Shown here: positions 19,898 to 28,437 of the stretch, piece after piece
How positions within the stretch are numbered: the first letter of the stretch is position 1
Layout of the letters: every line of letters begins with the position of its first letter
Source of the DNA: Lutibaculum sp963816555
GTDB lineage: Bacteria; Pseudomonadota; Alphaproteobacteria; Rhizobiales; Tepidamorphaceae
Length of the DNA stretch: 64,000 nucleotides
Assembly (NCBI GenBank): GCA_963816555.1
Contig: CAWFLD010000020.1
Location: 124,001 to 188,000, forward strand
Direction of reading: 5' to 3'
Position numbers and translations under genes: made by a program
The notes under the pieces: generated by a model
What the model was told of the DNA's origin: nothing
The model's database searches: none
The model's input: the letters and a program-made list of their open reading frames with translations, nothing else

Positions 19898-20884
19898 ATG
19901 CGAATCTGCGTTTTCGGGGCCGGCGCGACCGGCGGGCACTTCGCCGTCAGGCTCGCGCGGGCCGGCCATGACGTCTCGGTCGTGGCGCGCGGGCCGCACC
20001 TCCAGGCGATCCTGGCGGAGGGCCTGACGATGAAGACGGGCGACGAGGAGATCCGCGCGCCGGTGACGGCGAGCGAGGATCCCGCCCAGCTCGGGCCGCA
20101 GGACGCGGTGATCGTCGGCGTCAAGGCGACCGGCCTCGAGGCGGTCGCCGACAGCCTGGTGCCGCTGCTGACGCCCGAGACGCGCGTGGTGTTCCCGCAG
20201 AACGGCATGACCTGGTGGTACCCGGTCGGCCTCGACGAGAGCCTGCCGGCGCCGCCCGACCTGCCGGTCTTCCGGCTGCGCGAGCGCTTCCTGTGCAACA
20301 TGACGCCGGAGCAGGTGGTCGGCGGCATCATCTGGTCGGCCAACGAGATCGAGCGACCGGGCGTCATCCTCAACAACACGCCGCACCGCAACGACCTGTG
20401 GATCCAGTCGATCGTCGATCCCGGCGACGCGCCGGTCGAGGCGCTGCGCGCCGCGCTCGTCGAGGCGGGCATCGGGTCGGTGCCGCCGCGCGACATCCGC
20501 GAGACGCTGTGGCGCAAGCTTCTCCTGAACATGAGCGGCTCGACCCTCGCGCTCGCCACGGGCACGCTCTCCTCCGAGGTGCGCGGCGACGCGCGGCTGG
20601 CCGAGCTCTACCGCCGGGTGATGGGGGAGGGGCTGCAGATCTGCCGGGCGCACGGCTATCCGCTCGACAGCGAGGTCGACGCCGACAGCGTCCTCGCCGC
20701 CATGCCGCGGCACAAACCCTCGCTGCTGCAGGACTACGAGCAGCACCGGCCGATGGAGATCGGCGAGATCGTGCTGGCGCCGCAGGCCTTCGCGCGGACG
20801 GCCGGCATCGAGACGCCGAGCCTCGACGCGGTGGCCGCGATCGCCGCCCGCCTCGCCAGCGACCGCGGCCTCTTCGCCGGCTAA
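19898..20884 (+). CDS. Ketopantoate reductase family protein (PanE-like)
   Basis: A 328-residue NADPH-dependent 2-dehydropantoate 2-reductase family enzyme. N-terminal Rossmann motif CVFGAGATGGHFAVRLA, then VKATGLEA and FPQNGMTWWYP (the NGM motif of the family), and a C-terminal domain with WRKLLLNMSGSTLALATG carrying the conserved Lys and Asn. True PanE makes pantoate for coenzyme A, but many family members reduce other 2-oxo acids, so I do not give the symbol. It lies just after the deletion scar and shares no operon partner that can be shown; the acetyltransferase gene follows after 117 bases. Confidence 0.88.
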   Translation: MRICVFGAGATGGHFAVRLARAGHDVSVVARGPHLQAILAEGLTMKTGDEEIRAPVTASEDPAQLGPQDAVIVGVKATGLEAVADSLVPLLTPETRVVFPQNGMTWWYPVGLDESLPAPPDLPVFRLRERFLCNMTPEQVVGGIIWSANEIERPGVILNNTPHRNDLWIQSIVDPGDAPVEALRAALVEAGIGSVPPRDIRETLWRKLLLNMSGSTLALATGTLSSEVRGDARLAELYRRVMGEGLQICRAHGYPLDSEVDADSVLAAMPRHKPSLLQDYEQHRPMEIGEIVLAPQAFARTAGIETPSLDAVAAIAARLASDRGLFAG

Positions 20885-21001
20885 GGAACTTTCCGCCACT
20901 TGTCCCCGCAATCCGCAGGCCGGACGGGGATCGGCCCGGCGGCGCACGTCCGCACGCGACCATCCGTTGTCCGAGTCCACGCGGAGCGCTACCTTCGGTG
21001 C

Positions 21002-21511
21002 ATGGGAACGGATCTCATAGACGTGCGGCCCGGTCGGGCCGCCGACGCGCAGCGGCTCTCGGACGTTCACGACGAGGCCTGGCGCAATGCCTATGGCGGG
21101 CTTCTCCCCGCCATCTCGCTCGAGAAGATCCTGTCGCGGCGCGGCCCGGCCTACTGGCACCGGCTCGCCTCGCGGCGCGCCGACACGCTGAGCGTCCTCG
21201 TCTTCGACGGCGAGGTGGCGGGCTATGCCACGCACGGGCCGAGCCGCGTGCCGCGGCTGCCCTATCGCGGCGAGATCTACGAGCTCTACATGCGCCCGAC
21301 GCACCAGGGGCTGGGCCTCGGCCGCCAGCTCTTCACGCGGGCGCGCCGCCGCAACGCCGAGATCGGCCTCAAGGGCACGATCGTCTGGGCGCTCGCCGAG
21401 AATCAGGGCGCGTGCGACTTTTACCGCAGGCTCGGGGGCGCTACGGTGGCCCGCGCTTACGAGAACTTTGCCGACCGGCAGTTCGAGAAGCTCGCCTTCG
21501 GGTGGCAATAG
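21002..21511 (+). CDS. GNAT family N-acetyltransferase
   Basis: A 169-residue acetyltransferase. It begins with the usual first strand and helix (IDVRPGRAADAQRLSDVHDEAW), has the IYELYMRPTHQGLGLGRQLF acetyl-CoA loop and the ALAENQGACDFYRRLGG segment. The WRNAYGGLLP motif after helix 1 is common in a subgroup of unknown substrate. The ATG at 21002 gives the normal start. It ends 28 bases before ppa on the same strand, so the two may share a transcript. Confidence 0.87.
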   Translation: MGTDLIDVRPGRAADAQRLSDVHDEAWRNAYGGLLPAISLEKILSRRGPAYWHRLASRRADTLSVLVFDGEVAGYATHGPSRVPRLPYRGEIYELYMRPTHQGLGLGRQLFTRARRRNAEIGLKGTIVWALAENQGACDFYRRLGGATVARAYENFADRQFEKLAFGWQ

Positions 21512-21539
21512 CTCTGATTAGCAAGAACAAGGACACATT

Positions 21540-22091
21540 ATGCGTCTGGACGCCGTTCCGATCGGGAAGAACCCGCCGGAAGACATCAACGCGGTCATCG
21601 AGGTCCCCGTCGGCGGGGAGCCCATCAAGTACGAGATGGACAAGGCGGCGGGCGCCATGTTCGTCGATCGCTTCCTGTACACGCCGATGCGCTATCCCGG
21701 GAACTACGGCTTCATCCCGCACACCCTCTCCGACGACGGCGACCCGATCGACATCCTGGTGCCGAACCAGCGGCCGATCGTGCCGGGCGCCATCATGAAC
21801 TGCCGCCCCGTCGGCGCGCTGCTGATGGAGGACGAGGCCGGCCTCGACGAGAAGATCATCGGCGTCCCCGCGCACAAGCTGACGCGGCGCTACGACCGCA
21901 TCACCTCGTACAAGGACCTGCCGGAGATCACGCTCGAGCAGATCAACCACTTCTTCGAGCACTACAAGGATCTCGAGGGCGGCAAGTGGGTCAAGGTCGT
22001 GCGCTGGGCCGACGTCGACGAGGCCAAGCAGCTGATCATCGACGCGATCGAGCGGGCCAAGAAGGAAGGCTTCGAGCCCTCCGCCGCCTGA
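21540..22091 (+). CDS. ppa: Inorganic pyrophosphatase
   Basis: A 183-residue family I soluble pyrophosphatase that hydrolyses PPi to phosphate and drives biosynthetic reactions. Conserved residues are present: EVPVGGEPIKYEMDK, the YPGNYGFIPHTLSDDGDPID signature with its metal-binding Asp residues, and KWVKVVRWADVDEA near the end. Length is typical. AAGGA lies upstream of the ATG at 21540, and a strong terminator follows 25 bases after the stop. Confidence 0.97.
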   Translation: MRLDAVPIGKNPPEDINAVIEVPVGGEPIKYEMDKAAGAMFVDRFLYTPMRYPGNYGFIPHTLSDDGDPIDILVPNQRPIVPGAIMNCRPVGALLMEDEAGLDEKIIGVPAHKLTRRYDRITSYKDLPEITLEQINHFFEHYKDLEGGKWVKVVRWADVDEAKQLIIDAIERAKKEGFEPSAA

Positions 22092-22116
22092 GGGCGCACA
22101 CCATCTCGTGACCGGG

Positions 22117-22144
22117 AGGGGCGCGGCGCACGCGCCCCTTTTTT
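22117..22144 (+). terminator. Rho-independent terminator after ppa
   Basis: A 9-bp inverted repeat (22117-22125 with 22131-22139) with a 5-base loop runs into six T residues. Confidence 0.93.
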
Positions 22145-22236
22145 CGTGCGGCGGCGGTCCCACCTATCTTGGGAATCGAACAGTCGAGCCGTCGTGCCGA
22201 AAAGGGGCGCCGGCGGCGCCAACGGACCAACCGCCC

Positions 22237-22785
22237 ATGACCGCCATCCCGCGAGCCGCGACGCTCGCCCTCGCCATCCTCGCCGCGACCCCGGCGCTCG
22301 CCGCCGACGGGCTGACCACGGCCGCCGTCAACATGCGGACCGGCCCCGGCACGGGCTACGAGGTCGTGACGACGATCCCGGAGCGCGGCGCCGTCGAGAT
22401 CGCCGGCTGCGAGGCCGACAGCGAGTGGTGCCGCGTCGGCTGGCGCGACGCGGAAGGCTGGGTGTTCTCGCGCTACCTGGCGCTGCCCGGCCGCGCCCGC
22501 GGCAGCGGCACGCCCCCGCGCCTGTCGGAGCTGCCGACGGTCAGCTTCGAGAAGGACACCTCCGGTGCCCTGCCGGTGTCGCGCTGGGAGGGCCGGTACG
22601 GCCGGCGCCACGACCGCCTGGCCGAGGGCCAGTACGGCCGGTCGGAGAGGCCGAAGCTTCCCGCCCCGGCCTCGCCCGAGGAGCTGCGCCCGAAGATCGA
22701 GAGCCGCAGCTTCGGCGGCCGCGGCGTGCCGCCGCGCAGCCAGCCGTGGCTGATCCCCGGCAGCAGCCGCAGCGGTCTCGACTAG
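22237..22785 (+). CDS. Secreted SH3-domain protein
   Basis: A 182-residue exported protein. Residues 1-22 form a signal peptide (AILAATPALAAD). Residues about 24-85 are a bacterial SH3 type 3 domain: AAVNMRTGPGTGYEVVTTIP then CEADSEWCRVGWRDAEGWVFSR read in parts. The C-terminal 95 residues are Arg/Pro/Gly-rich and look disordered. Such domains bind peptidoglycan or peptides in the periplasm. I chose the ATG at 22237 since it gives the signal peptide; longer in-frame starts add an unlikely leader. It is monocistronic and convergent with folD. Confidence 0.87.
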   Translation: MTAIPRAATLALAILAATPALAADGLTTAAVNMRTGPGTGYEVVTTIPERGAVEIAGCEADSEWCRVGWRDAEGWVFSRYLALPGRARGSGTPPRLSELPTVSFEKDTSGALPVSRWEGRYGRRHDRLAEGQYGRSERPKLPAPASPEELRPKIESRSFGGRGVPPRSQPWLIPGSSRSGLD

Positions 22786-22828
22786 AGCCGGTCCCGGAGA
22801 GCCGCGGCCCTGCCGGGCCGGCCGTCCC

Positions 22829-23717
22829 TCAGCCTGCGAAGGGCGAGGCCACGCCGTGCTGCCGTGCGGCCGCCTCGACCGTGTTGCGCAGCAGGCAGGC
22901 GATGGTCATCGGGCCGACGCCGCCGGGCACGGGCGTGATCGCGCCGGCGACTTCGGCGGCCTCGTCATAGGCGACGTCGCCGACGATGCGGCCCTTGCCG
23001 CCCTCGCCCTCGATGCGGTTGATGCCGACGTCGATCACGGTCGCGCCGGGCTTCACCCAGTCGCCCTTGATCATCTCGGGCCGGCCCGACCGCGGCGATC
23101 AGCAGGTCGGCGCGCCGGCACACGCCGGGCAGGTCCTTCGTGCGCGAATGGGCGACGGTGACGGTGCAGTTCTCCTTGAGGAGAAGCTGCGCCACCGGCT
23201 TGCCGACGATGTTGGAGCGGCCGACGATCACCGCGTCGAGGCCCGAGAGGTCGCCCAGCGTCTGCTTGGCGAGGATGACGCAGCCGAGCGGCGTGCACGG
23301 CACGAGCGCGTCCTGGCCCGTGGCGAGCAGGCCGGCATTGACGACGTGGAAGCCGTCGACGTCCTTCGCCGGGTCGATCGCCGCCAGGACGGCTGCGGAA
23401 TCGATCTGCTTCGGCAGCGGCAGCTGCACCAGGATGCCGTTGACGGCCGGGTCGTTGTTGAGCTTGTCGATCAGCGCCAGCAGCTCGTCCTGGCCCGTCG
23501 TCTCGTCGAGCTTGTGCTCGAACGAGTTCATGCCGGCCTCGACGGTCTGCTTGTTCTTGTTGCGCACGTAGATCGAGCTCGCCGGATCCTCGCCGACCAG
23601 CACCACGGCGAGGCCCGGCGTGATGCCGTGCGCCGTCTTCATGCCCTCGACCGCCCGCGCCACGTCGGCGCGAATGTCTGCGGCGGTCGCCTTTCCGTCG
23701 ATCTTCCGTGCCGTCAT
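22829..23717 (-). CDS. folD: Methylenetetrahydrofolate dehydrogenase/cyclohydrolase (frame broken near 23086)
   Basis: Bifunctional one-carbon enzyme converting 5,10-methylene- to 10-formyl-tetrahydrofolate with NADP. The N-terminal part has DPASSIYVRNKNKQ with the catalytic Lys, and VQLPLPKQID; then PCTPLGC, VIVGRSNIVGKPVAQLL and VTVAHSRT. The frame breaks after RADLLIAAVG; the next frame resumes MIKGDWVKPGATVIDVGINR and ends with DVAYDEAAEVAGAITPVPGGVGPM-type sequence. One extra base in the CCC at 23085-23087 explains it. The rest is full length (about 296 residues), so I take it as one working gene. It is last in the yggT-DUF167-folD operon; ATG overlaps the DUF167 stop (ATGA). Confidence 0.92.
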
Positions 23718-24049
23718 GAGCTGTTTCCTCCCAGCTTCGCCTTCGATACTGCGTCCAGCGCGTCGCCGAGCTCGGCCGCCGGACGCGCAACCTCGACCGT
23801 CTTGAGCCGCGACCTGTGGCCCGACACGACGGACACCTCGGTCTTCGGCACGCCCAGCGCCCTGGCGAGCAGCGCCTCCAGCGCCGCGTTGGCCGCGCCC
23901 TTCTCGGCGGCGGCGCGCACGCGGGCGGACAGCGCCGTGCCGCCGTCAGCGGCCTCGCGCAGCCCGTCGATCCGGTCGGCGCCGCCCTTGGGCGTCAGCC
24001 GCACCTCGATCGCCACGCCGCGCGCGGTCTCGCGCCACCAGCCGGCCAC
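23714..24049 (-). CDS. DUF167 (YggU) family protein
   Basis: A 111-residue small alpha/beta protein of the DUF167/YggU family, function unknown. The family core is visible: GVAIEVRLTPKGGADRIDGL, then LSARVRAAAEKGAANAAL and VSVVSGHRSRLKTVEV. The start at 24049 is four bases after the yggT stop, and the stop overlaps the folD start. This yggT-DUF167 pairing is widely conserved in Proteobacteria. Confidence 0.92.
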   Translation of the reverse strand: MAGWWRETARGVAIEVRLTPKGGADRIDGLREAADGGTALSARVRAAAEKGAANAALEALLARALGVPKTEVSVVSGHRSRLKTVEVARPAAELGDALDAVSKAKLGGNSS

Positions 24050-24053
24050 CCGG

Positions 24054-24344
24054 TCAGAAGACCGCGGGGTAGAGATAGAGCACGATCACGCGCTGGATGA
24101 AGAAGATGATCAGGAGCAGGATGATCGGCGAGATGTCGATGCCGCCGAGATTTGGCAGCGCCTGCCGGATCGGGCGCAGGGCGGGCTCCGTCATCCGCCA
24201 CAGCGCCTCGCCGATCGTGGCGACGAACTGGTTGCGCATGTTGACGATATTGAAGGCGATGAGCCACGAGAAGATCGCCGCCGCAATCAGGATGTAGACG
24301 TAGATCTGCAGGGCGAGGAGAATGACGTCGAGAATTGCGCGCAT
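24054..24344 (-). CDS. YggT family membrane protein
   Basis: A 96-residue inner-membrane protein with two hydrophobic segments (about residues 5-28 and 70-92), separated by a conserved amphipathic loop MTEPALRPIRQALPNLGGID. Family members are linked to osmotic tolerance and cell-division-adjacent membrane organisation. It is the first gene of a three-gene operon with DUF167 and folD. Confidence 0.93.
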   Translation of the reverse strand: MRAILDVILLALQIYVYILIAAAIFSWLIAFNIVNMRNQFVATIGEALWRMTEPALRPIRQALPNLGGIDISPIILLLIIFFIQRVIVLYLYPAVF

Positions 24345-24434
24345 TTGGAGATCCGGCCGCCGGTAGAGGTCGATGACCCTCTAACCTTCCTGAGCGTCGC
24401 CCGCAACCCGGACCGCAAGCGCACGCGAGCCGGC

Positions 24435-24463
24435 TTGACAGACCACCCCGTGCCACCCTAAAT
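24435..24463 (+). promoter_or_regulatory. Sigma70-type promoter of tRNA-Ala
   Basis: TTGACA (24435-24440), a 17-base spacer and CTAAAT (24458-24463) lie 18 bases before the tRNA. The -35 is a perfect consensus. Confidence 0.75.
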
Positions 24464-24481
24464 CGCGTCTCACCCAGGGAC

Positions 24482-24557
<76 letters not shown>

Positions 24558-24751
24558 TTCCCGTCTCCCGCACTGCATTGCCGGGCCGTATCAGGGCTCC
24601 GGCGCAGGCGTTTTCCCTCCGGGCGTGATCTTCCCGTGACACTCGCCGCCGTCCTGCGCGGCAGGTCGGACATTCGGCCAATCCGGCGGTTTCCGTAAAC
24701 GTAACTTCAATGTCCCGGCGCGACGCTTTCGCGATATCGGGAGGTGTCGTC

Positions 24752-25102
24752 ATGGCTTTCGTCGGACCGCACACGCACCCTGACCGGCATTCCGTCGCTC
24801 CGGCCGGGGTCACCTCGCATCCTGCCGTCCCCCGGCGCCGGCAGCACGGAAACCCGCGCCCCTTCCGCGCCAGCACCATCCTCGCCGCCGCGGCGGCGCT
24901 GCTTGCGGCCTCGTTTCTCGCGATCGAGATCTTCAGCCCGTGGCCGCCGATCCTGACGGTGCGCCACCTGATGGCGGCGCCGAGCTGCGAGCGGGCGGCG
25001 AAGGTGGGGCTCGCCCCGGCCCTGCGGGGGCAGCCGGGGTACTGGGCGCGGCACGACCGCGACGGCGACGGGATCGCGTGCGAATCCCTCGTCGATCGCT
25101 AA
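24752..25102 (+). CDS. Excalibur calcium-binding domain protein
   Basis: A 116-residue membrane-anchored protein. Residues about 38-62 are a hydrophobic segment (ILAAAAALLAASFLAIEI). The C-terminus is an Excalibur domain: PSCERAAKVGLAP, then HDRDGDGIACE with the DxDxDG calcium loop and paired cysteines. Such domains sit outside the membrane. I chose the ATG at 24752 because GGGAGG lies at the right spacing; an upstream in-frame ATG at 24710 lacks one. It stands alone after the tRNA. Confidence 0.83.
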   Translation: MAFVGPHTHPDRHSVAPAGVTSHPAVPRRRQHGNPRPFRASTILAAAAALLAASFLAIEIFSPWPPILTVRHLMAAPSCERAAKVGLAPALRGQPGYWARHDRDGDGIACESLVDR

Positions 25103-25222
25103 CCCTGTCGGTCCATCGGGGGGCGCACGGGCTGGATTCGGCCGGATCCACTGCCCATCTCTGGCGCAACGATGCGTCTGGCGGCCTCGCGCCGCCGCGA
25201 AGTGCCCTGGAGGTTCCCGCCC

Positions 25223-25450
25223 ATGTCCGGTCCCGCCCCCCGCGAGCGCCCCGGCCGAGACCCCGAAGCAGAGGCCGACCGCCTGAAGGCGAGGTTCCGC
25301 GCCGTGTCCCGGCGGATCGAGTCGGGATCCGGAGGCCGCGGCCGGCCGCGCGCGCCCGGGGCGAGCGCCCGCCCGGGCCTCGGCGCGTCGCCGACGCTGG
25401 CGATCGCGGTGCTGCTGGCGGTCGCGATCCTGCTCGCGCTGGCGAGCTGA
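25223..25450 (+). CDS. Small single-pass membrane protein, 75 aa
   Basis: Not recognised as a known family. The first 50 residues are charged and rich in Arg, Pro and Gly; the last 22 form one hydrophobic helix (LAIAVLLAVAILLALAS), so it would be a tail-anchored protein. GGAGG lies 10 bases before the ATG at 25223. The codon bias supports coding, but the size makes this tentative. Confidence 0.6.
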   Translation: MSGPAPRERPGRDPEAEADRLKARFRAVSRRIESGSGGRGRPRAPGASARPGLGASPTLAIAVLLAVAILLALAS

Positions 25451-25521
25451 GGCGCCGGCGGCTCGGCCGCTCGGTGACGCAGCGGCCGGCGGTTCCGGAG
25501 GGGGAAAGCGCCCCGCGGGGC

Positions 25522-26250
25522 TCAGCCGGCGGCGGCGCGCAGCGGCTCGGCCGCCTCGCGGGGATCGCTCGCGATCCAGAGGTCGAGGAAATTCTCCAGC
25601 CAGCGCAGGATGTGGACGTCGTGCACGGCACGGCCTTCGAAATGCGCACGCCGCCCCTGCGCGCCCGGCATCGTCATCCGCTCCGCGCCCCGCGTCGTCC
25701 AGCGATACATCATGGCGAGCGTCAGCTCGGCGTGGAACTGCACGCCGAAGGCCGCCGGCCCGACGCGCACCGCCTGGTTCTCGAACAGGTCGCCGCGGGC
25801 CAGGAGATCGACGCCGCTCGGCAGCTCCATGCCCTCGCGGTGCCACTGGTAGACCGTTTCCGGCCACTCCATCAGCGCCTTGCCCTCGTCCGTCGGGTGC
25901 AGCGGGTAGTAGCCGACCTCGGCACAGCCGTCCGGGTGCGGCCTGACCTCGCCGCCCATGTGGCGGATCAGCATCTGCGCGCCGAGGCAGACGCCCAGGA
26001 AGGGGGCCTGCTCCTTCAGGGGGACGCCGATCCAGTCGGTCTCGCGGCGGATGAAGTCGTGCTCGTCGTTGGCGCTCATCGGGCCGCCGAAGATCACCGC
26101 GCCCCTGTGCTCGGCCATCGTGTCGGGCAACGGGTCGCCGAGAACGGGGCGCCTGATGTCGAGCTGGTAACCGCGGCGGGTGAGGGCCTGGCCGATGCGG
26201 CCGGGGGAGGAGGTCGCCTGGTGGAGGACGATCAGGATCTGGTCGGTCAT
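25522..26250 (-). CDS. Class I glutamine amidotransferase domain protein
   Basis: A 242-residue stand-alone glutamine amidotransferase related to GMP-synthase glutaminase domains. The nucleophile elbow GVCLGAQM carries the catalytic Cys; GVQFHAELT carries the catalytic His. VIFGGPMSANDE is the conserved oxyanion-side strand. Such proteins (YfeJ-like) move ammonia to unknown acceptors or hydrolyse gamma-glutamyl bonds. The ATG at 26250 has AAGGAA upstream. No synthetase partner is adjacent. Confidence 0.9.
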   Translation of the reverse strand: MTDQILIVLHQATSSPGRIGQALTRRGYQLDIRRPVLGDPLPDTMAEHRGAVIFGGPMSANDEHDFIRRETDWIGVPLKEQAPFLGVCLGAQMLIRHMGGEVRPHPDGCAEVGYYPLHPTDEGKALMEWPETVYQWHREGMELPSGVDLLARGDLFENQAVRVGPAAFGVQFHAELTLAMMYRWTTRGAERMTMPGAQGRRAHFEGRAVHDVHILRWLENFLDLWIASDPREAAEPLRAAAG

Positions 26251-26390
26251 GATTCCTTGGCGTGGCACGGTGTCGCGCGTGGACAGGAGTCTACGCGCGG
26301 ATATTGTGCCCCGCAACACGATCTCAAGGTCATGGCCCGGGCTTTGCGCCCGCCCGCCGTACCCGCGGATCGTGCCGCCGGGCCGCCGCT

Positions 26391-26840
26391 TCAGTCCTCG
26401 GCGACCCGCTTGCGCAGCACCATCCGGTCGCGGGCCGAGACGCCGAGCAGCTCGGCGACCCGCCACACGAGGTTGTCCTCGAACTCGTGCACCTCGCCGT
26501 CCGCATAGACGAGCCGCCACAGCATCTCCACGATCTCGACGCGCTGGACCTCGTCGAGGCTGCGCTTGAGCACGCTCGTGAAGGTGTAGAGGTCGACGGC
26601 CTCGAGGTTGCGGCGGCGCGCCTCTTCGATCAGCGCCTCCGTCTCCTCGGCGTCGAGGTGGTACTGCTCGGAGAGGACCGTGCGCAGCTTCCTGCGCTCG
26701 GAGTCGTCGACCACGCCGTCTATGGCGATCGCATGCACGGCCAGCGCGGCGGTCGCGACCCGCGGATCGCCGTCGGCGAAGCCTTCCTTCTCGTCCGCCG
26801 TGCCGAGCTGGCGGAACATCTTCTGTATGGCGCCGAACAT
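26391..26840 (-). CDS. TerB family protein
   Basis: A 149-residue all-helical TerB-like protein. The acidic repeat typical of the family occurs twice: AIAIDGVVDDSERRKLRTVL and VYADGEVHEFEDNLVWRVAE. Related domains bind metal and are linked to tellurite or stress responses, but this stand-alone type is of unknown function. The ATG at 26840 has CAGGAAG upstream. It lies alone, divergent from the Rrf2 gene. Confidence 0.88.
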   Translation of the reverse strand: MFGAIQKMFRQLGTADEKEGFADGDPRVATAALAVHAIAIDGVVDDSERRKLRTVLSEQYHLDAEETEALIEEARRRNLEAVDLYTFTSVLKRSLDEVQRVEIVEMLWRLVYADGEVHEFEDNLVWRVAELLGVSARDRMVLRKRVAED

Positions 26841-27116
26841 CTTCCTGGTTTCCCGGTGTTTCTTTCCTTGAGTCAAAGAGTGGGTCGCGGCAGCCGGAGG
26901 GGCAAGGACCGCGCTTGCAACAGCCGGGCAAAAAACCCACATTCGGCACCGCATCCACCGATCGCGCGGCGACTGCATCGCGGGCGTCGCGGCCGCTTCG
27001 GTGGCGCCGGCGGTCCGGCCACCCGGCGGCCCGGAATCGTCTCGGCCCGTCGGGTGGTGTAGAGTGCCAGCGTTCAGTTTCGACTCACCCGGACTCCGGT
27101 TACGCCAGGGAACAGC

Positions 27117-27575
27117 ATGAGGCTCACCAAGCAGACCGGCTACGCGCTCCGCATCCTCATCCATTGCGGCCAGGCGCAAGGCAAGCTGGTGAAGGTCCCC
27201 GAGATCGCGCGGGCCTACCAGATCACCGAGCACAACCTGTTCAAGATCATTCCGCTGCTCGTCCATTGCGGGGTCATCGAGACGGTGCGTGGCCGCGGCG
27301 GCGGCATCCGCCTGGCCAAGGCCGCCGAGGACATCCGCCTGGGCGAGGTGGTGAACGCCACCGAGGAGACCCGCATCGAGGCGGATTGCCTGGGCGGCGA
27401 CATCGGCGCCTGCCCGATCCGGCCGATCGCGCCGATCAACCGCATCCTCGACGAGGCGATCGGCGCCTTCATCGAGGTGCTCGAGCAGTACACGCTCGCC
27501 GACCTCCTCAGCACCCGCCCGAAGCCGCGCAGCGAGGCGGCGCTCCAGGCGGTCAAGGAAGCGACGATCCAGTAG
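27117..27575 (+). CDS. Rrf2-family iron-sulfur regulator, RirA-like
   Basis: A 152-residue winged-helix regulator of the Rrf2 family. The N-terminus MRLTKQTGYALRILIHC and the GKLVKVPEIARAYQITE segment resemble rhizobial RirA, the iron-responsive repressor. Two cluster cysteines are in place (Cys91 and Cys99, in ADCLGGDIGACPI), but position 105, the third cysteine in RirA and NsrR, is alanine. The gene faces the hmu heme operon, and a TGA-N9-TCA site of the RirA (IRO) type sits in that locus, so control of heme uptake by iron is a fair inference. NsrR-like nitric-oxide sensing is the alternative. The start at 27117 follows AGGGAACAGC. Confidence 0.87.
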   Translation: MRLTKQTGYALRILIHCGQAQGKLVKVPEIARAYQITEHNLFKIIPLLVHCGVIETVRGRGGGIRLAKAAEDIRLGEVVNATEETRIEADCLGGDIGACPIRPIAPINRILDEAIGAFIEVLEQYTLADLLSTRPKPRSEAALQAVKEATIQ

Positions 27576-27642
27576 GGCGGGGCCTCCCCGCCAGGCCGGA
27601 GCCCTTCCGCCGGCGCGCGTGCGCCGCTTCGGGCTCCAGGCC

Positions 27643-28437
27643 TCAGGTGCCGGTCGCGAGCCGCTCCGGCAGCACGAAGGGCCGCCCGCCGGCGCCTCGC
27701 GCGAGCGACAGGCGCACCTCGAAGACGCGCTCCACCATCGCGTCCGTCAGCACCTCCGCCGGCGCCCCGTCGGCGACGATCTCCCCCCGCGACACCACGA
27801 TCAGCCGGTCCGCGTAGACGCTCGCGAGGTTGAGGTCGTGCAGGATCGCCAGCGCCCCGCCGCCCTCCATGGCGTGGCGACGCGCCTCGTCGAGAATGGC
27901 GAACTGGTGCTTCAGGTCGAGGCTCGAGGTCGGCTCGTCGAGCATCAGCCACGCCGGGTCCGCGGCGGGCCGCTCCGGCAGCTGGCACAGCACGCGGGCG
28001 AACTGCACCCGCTGCTGCTCTCCCCCCGACAGCTCCTGATAGGTCCGCCCGGCATGGTCGGCGAGGCCGGCGCGCGCGAGCGCGGCCGACACGCGCCGGC
28101 GGCGCTCCGCGGGCGCCAGCCGGCCGGCCGCGGTCAGGCCGAGGCTCACCACCTCGTAGACGGTGAAGGGGAAGGCGAGCGTCGTCGCCTGCGGCAGCAC
28201 CGCGCGCGCCGCCGCGAGCTCGGCGGGGGGCCAGGCGCCGAGCGGCCGGCCGTTGAGCGTGGCCTGGCCGCGCCGCGGCGCGATCTCGCCGCTCGCCAGA
28301 CGCATCAGCGTCGACTTGCCCGCGCCGTTCGGGCCGACGACGACCGTCAGGCGGCCCGGCTCGAGGCGAAGCCGGCCGACGCGCAGCACGCGGCGGCCGC
28401 CGAGCACGATTTCGATGTCGTCGAAGGCGAGCGTCAC
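27643..28437 (-). CDS. hmuV: Heme ABC transporter ATP-binding protein
   Basis: A 264-residue ATPase of the FecCD/HmuV group. Walker A GPNGAGKST, Q-loop region LPQATTLAFPFTVYEVV, signature LSGGEQQRVQFARVL, Walker B WLMLDEPTSSLD and the AILHDLNLA switch are present. It powers heme import across the inner membrane with HmuU. It starts with GTG at 28437, overlapping the hmuU stop (GTGA). The insert LCQLPERPAADPAW before Walker B is common in HmuV. It is the last gene of hemP-hmuTUV. Confidence 0.94.
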   Translation of the reverse strand: MTLAFDDIEIVLGGRRVLRVGRLRLEPGRLTVVVGPNGAGKSTLMRLASGEIAPRRGQATLNGRPLGAWPPAELAAARAVLPQATTLAFPFTVYEVVSLGLTAAGRLAPAERRRRVSAALARAGLADHAGRTYQELSGGEQQRVQFARVLCQLPERPAADPAWLMLDEPTSSLDLKHQFAILDEARRHAMEGGGALAILHDLNLASVYADRLIVVSRGEIVADGAPAEVLTDAMVERVFEVRLSLARGAGGRPFVLPERLATGT

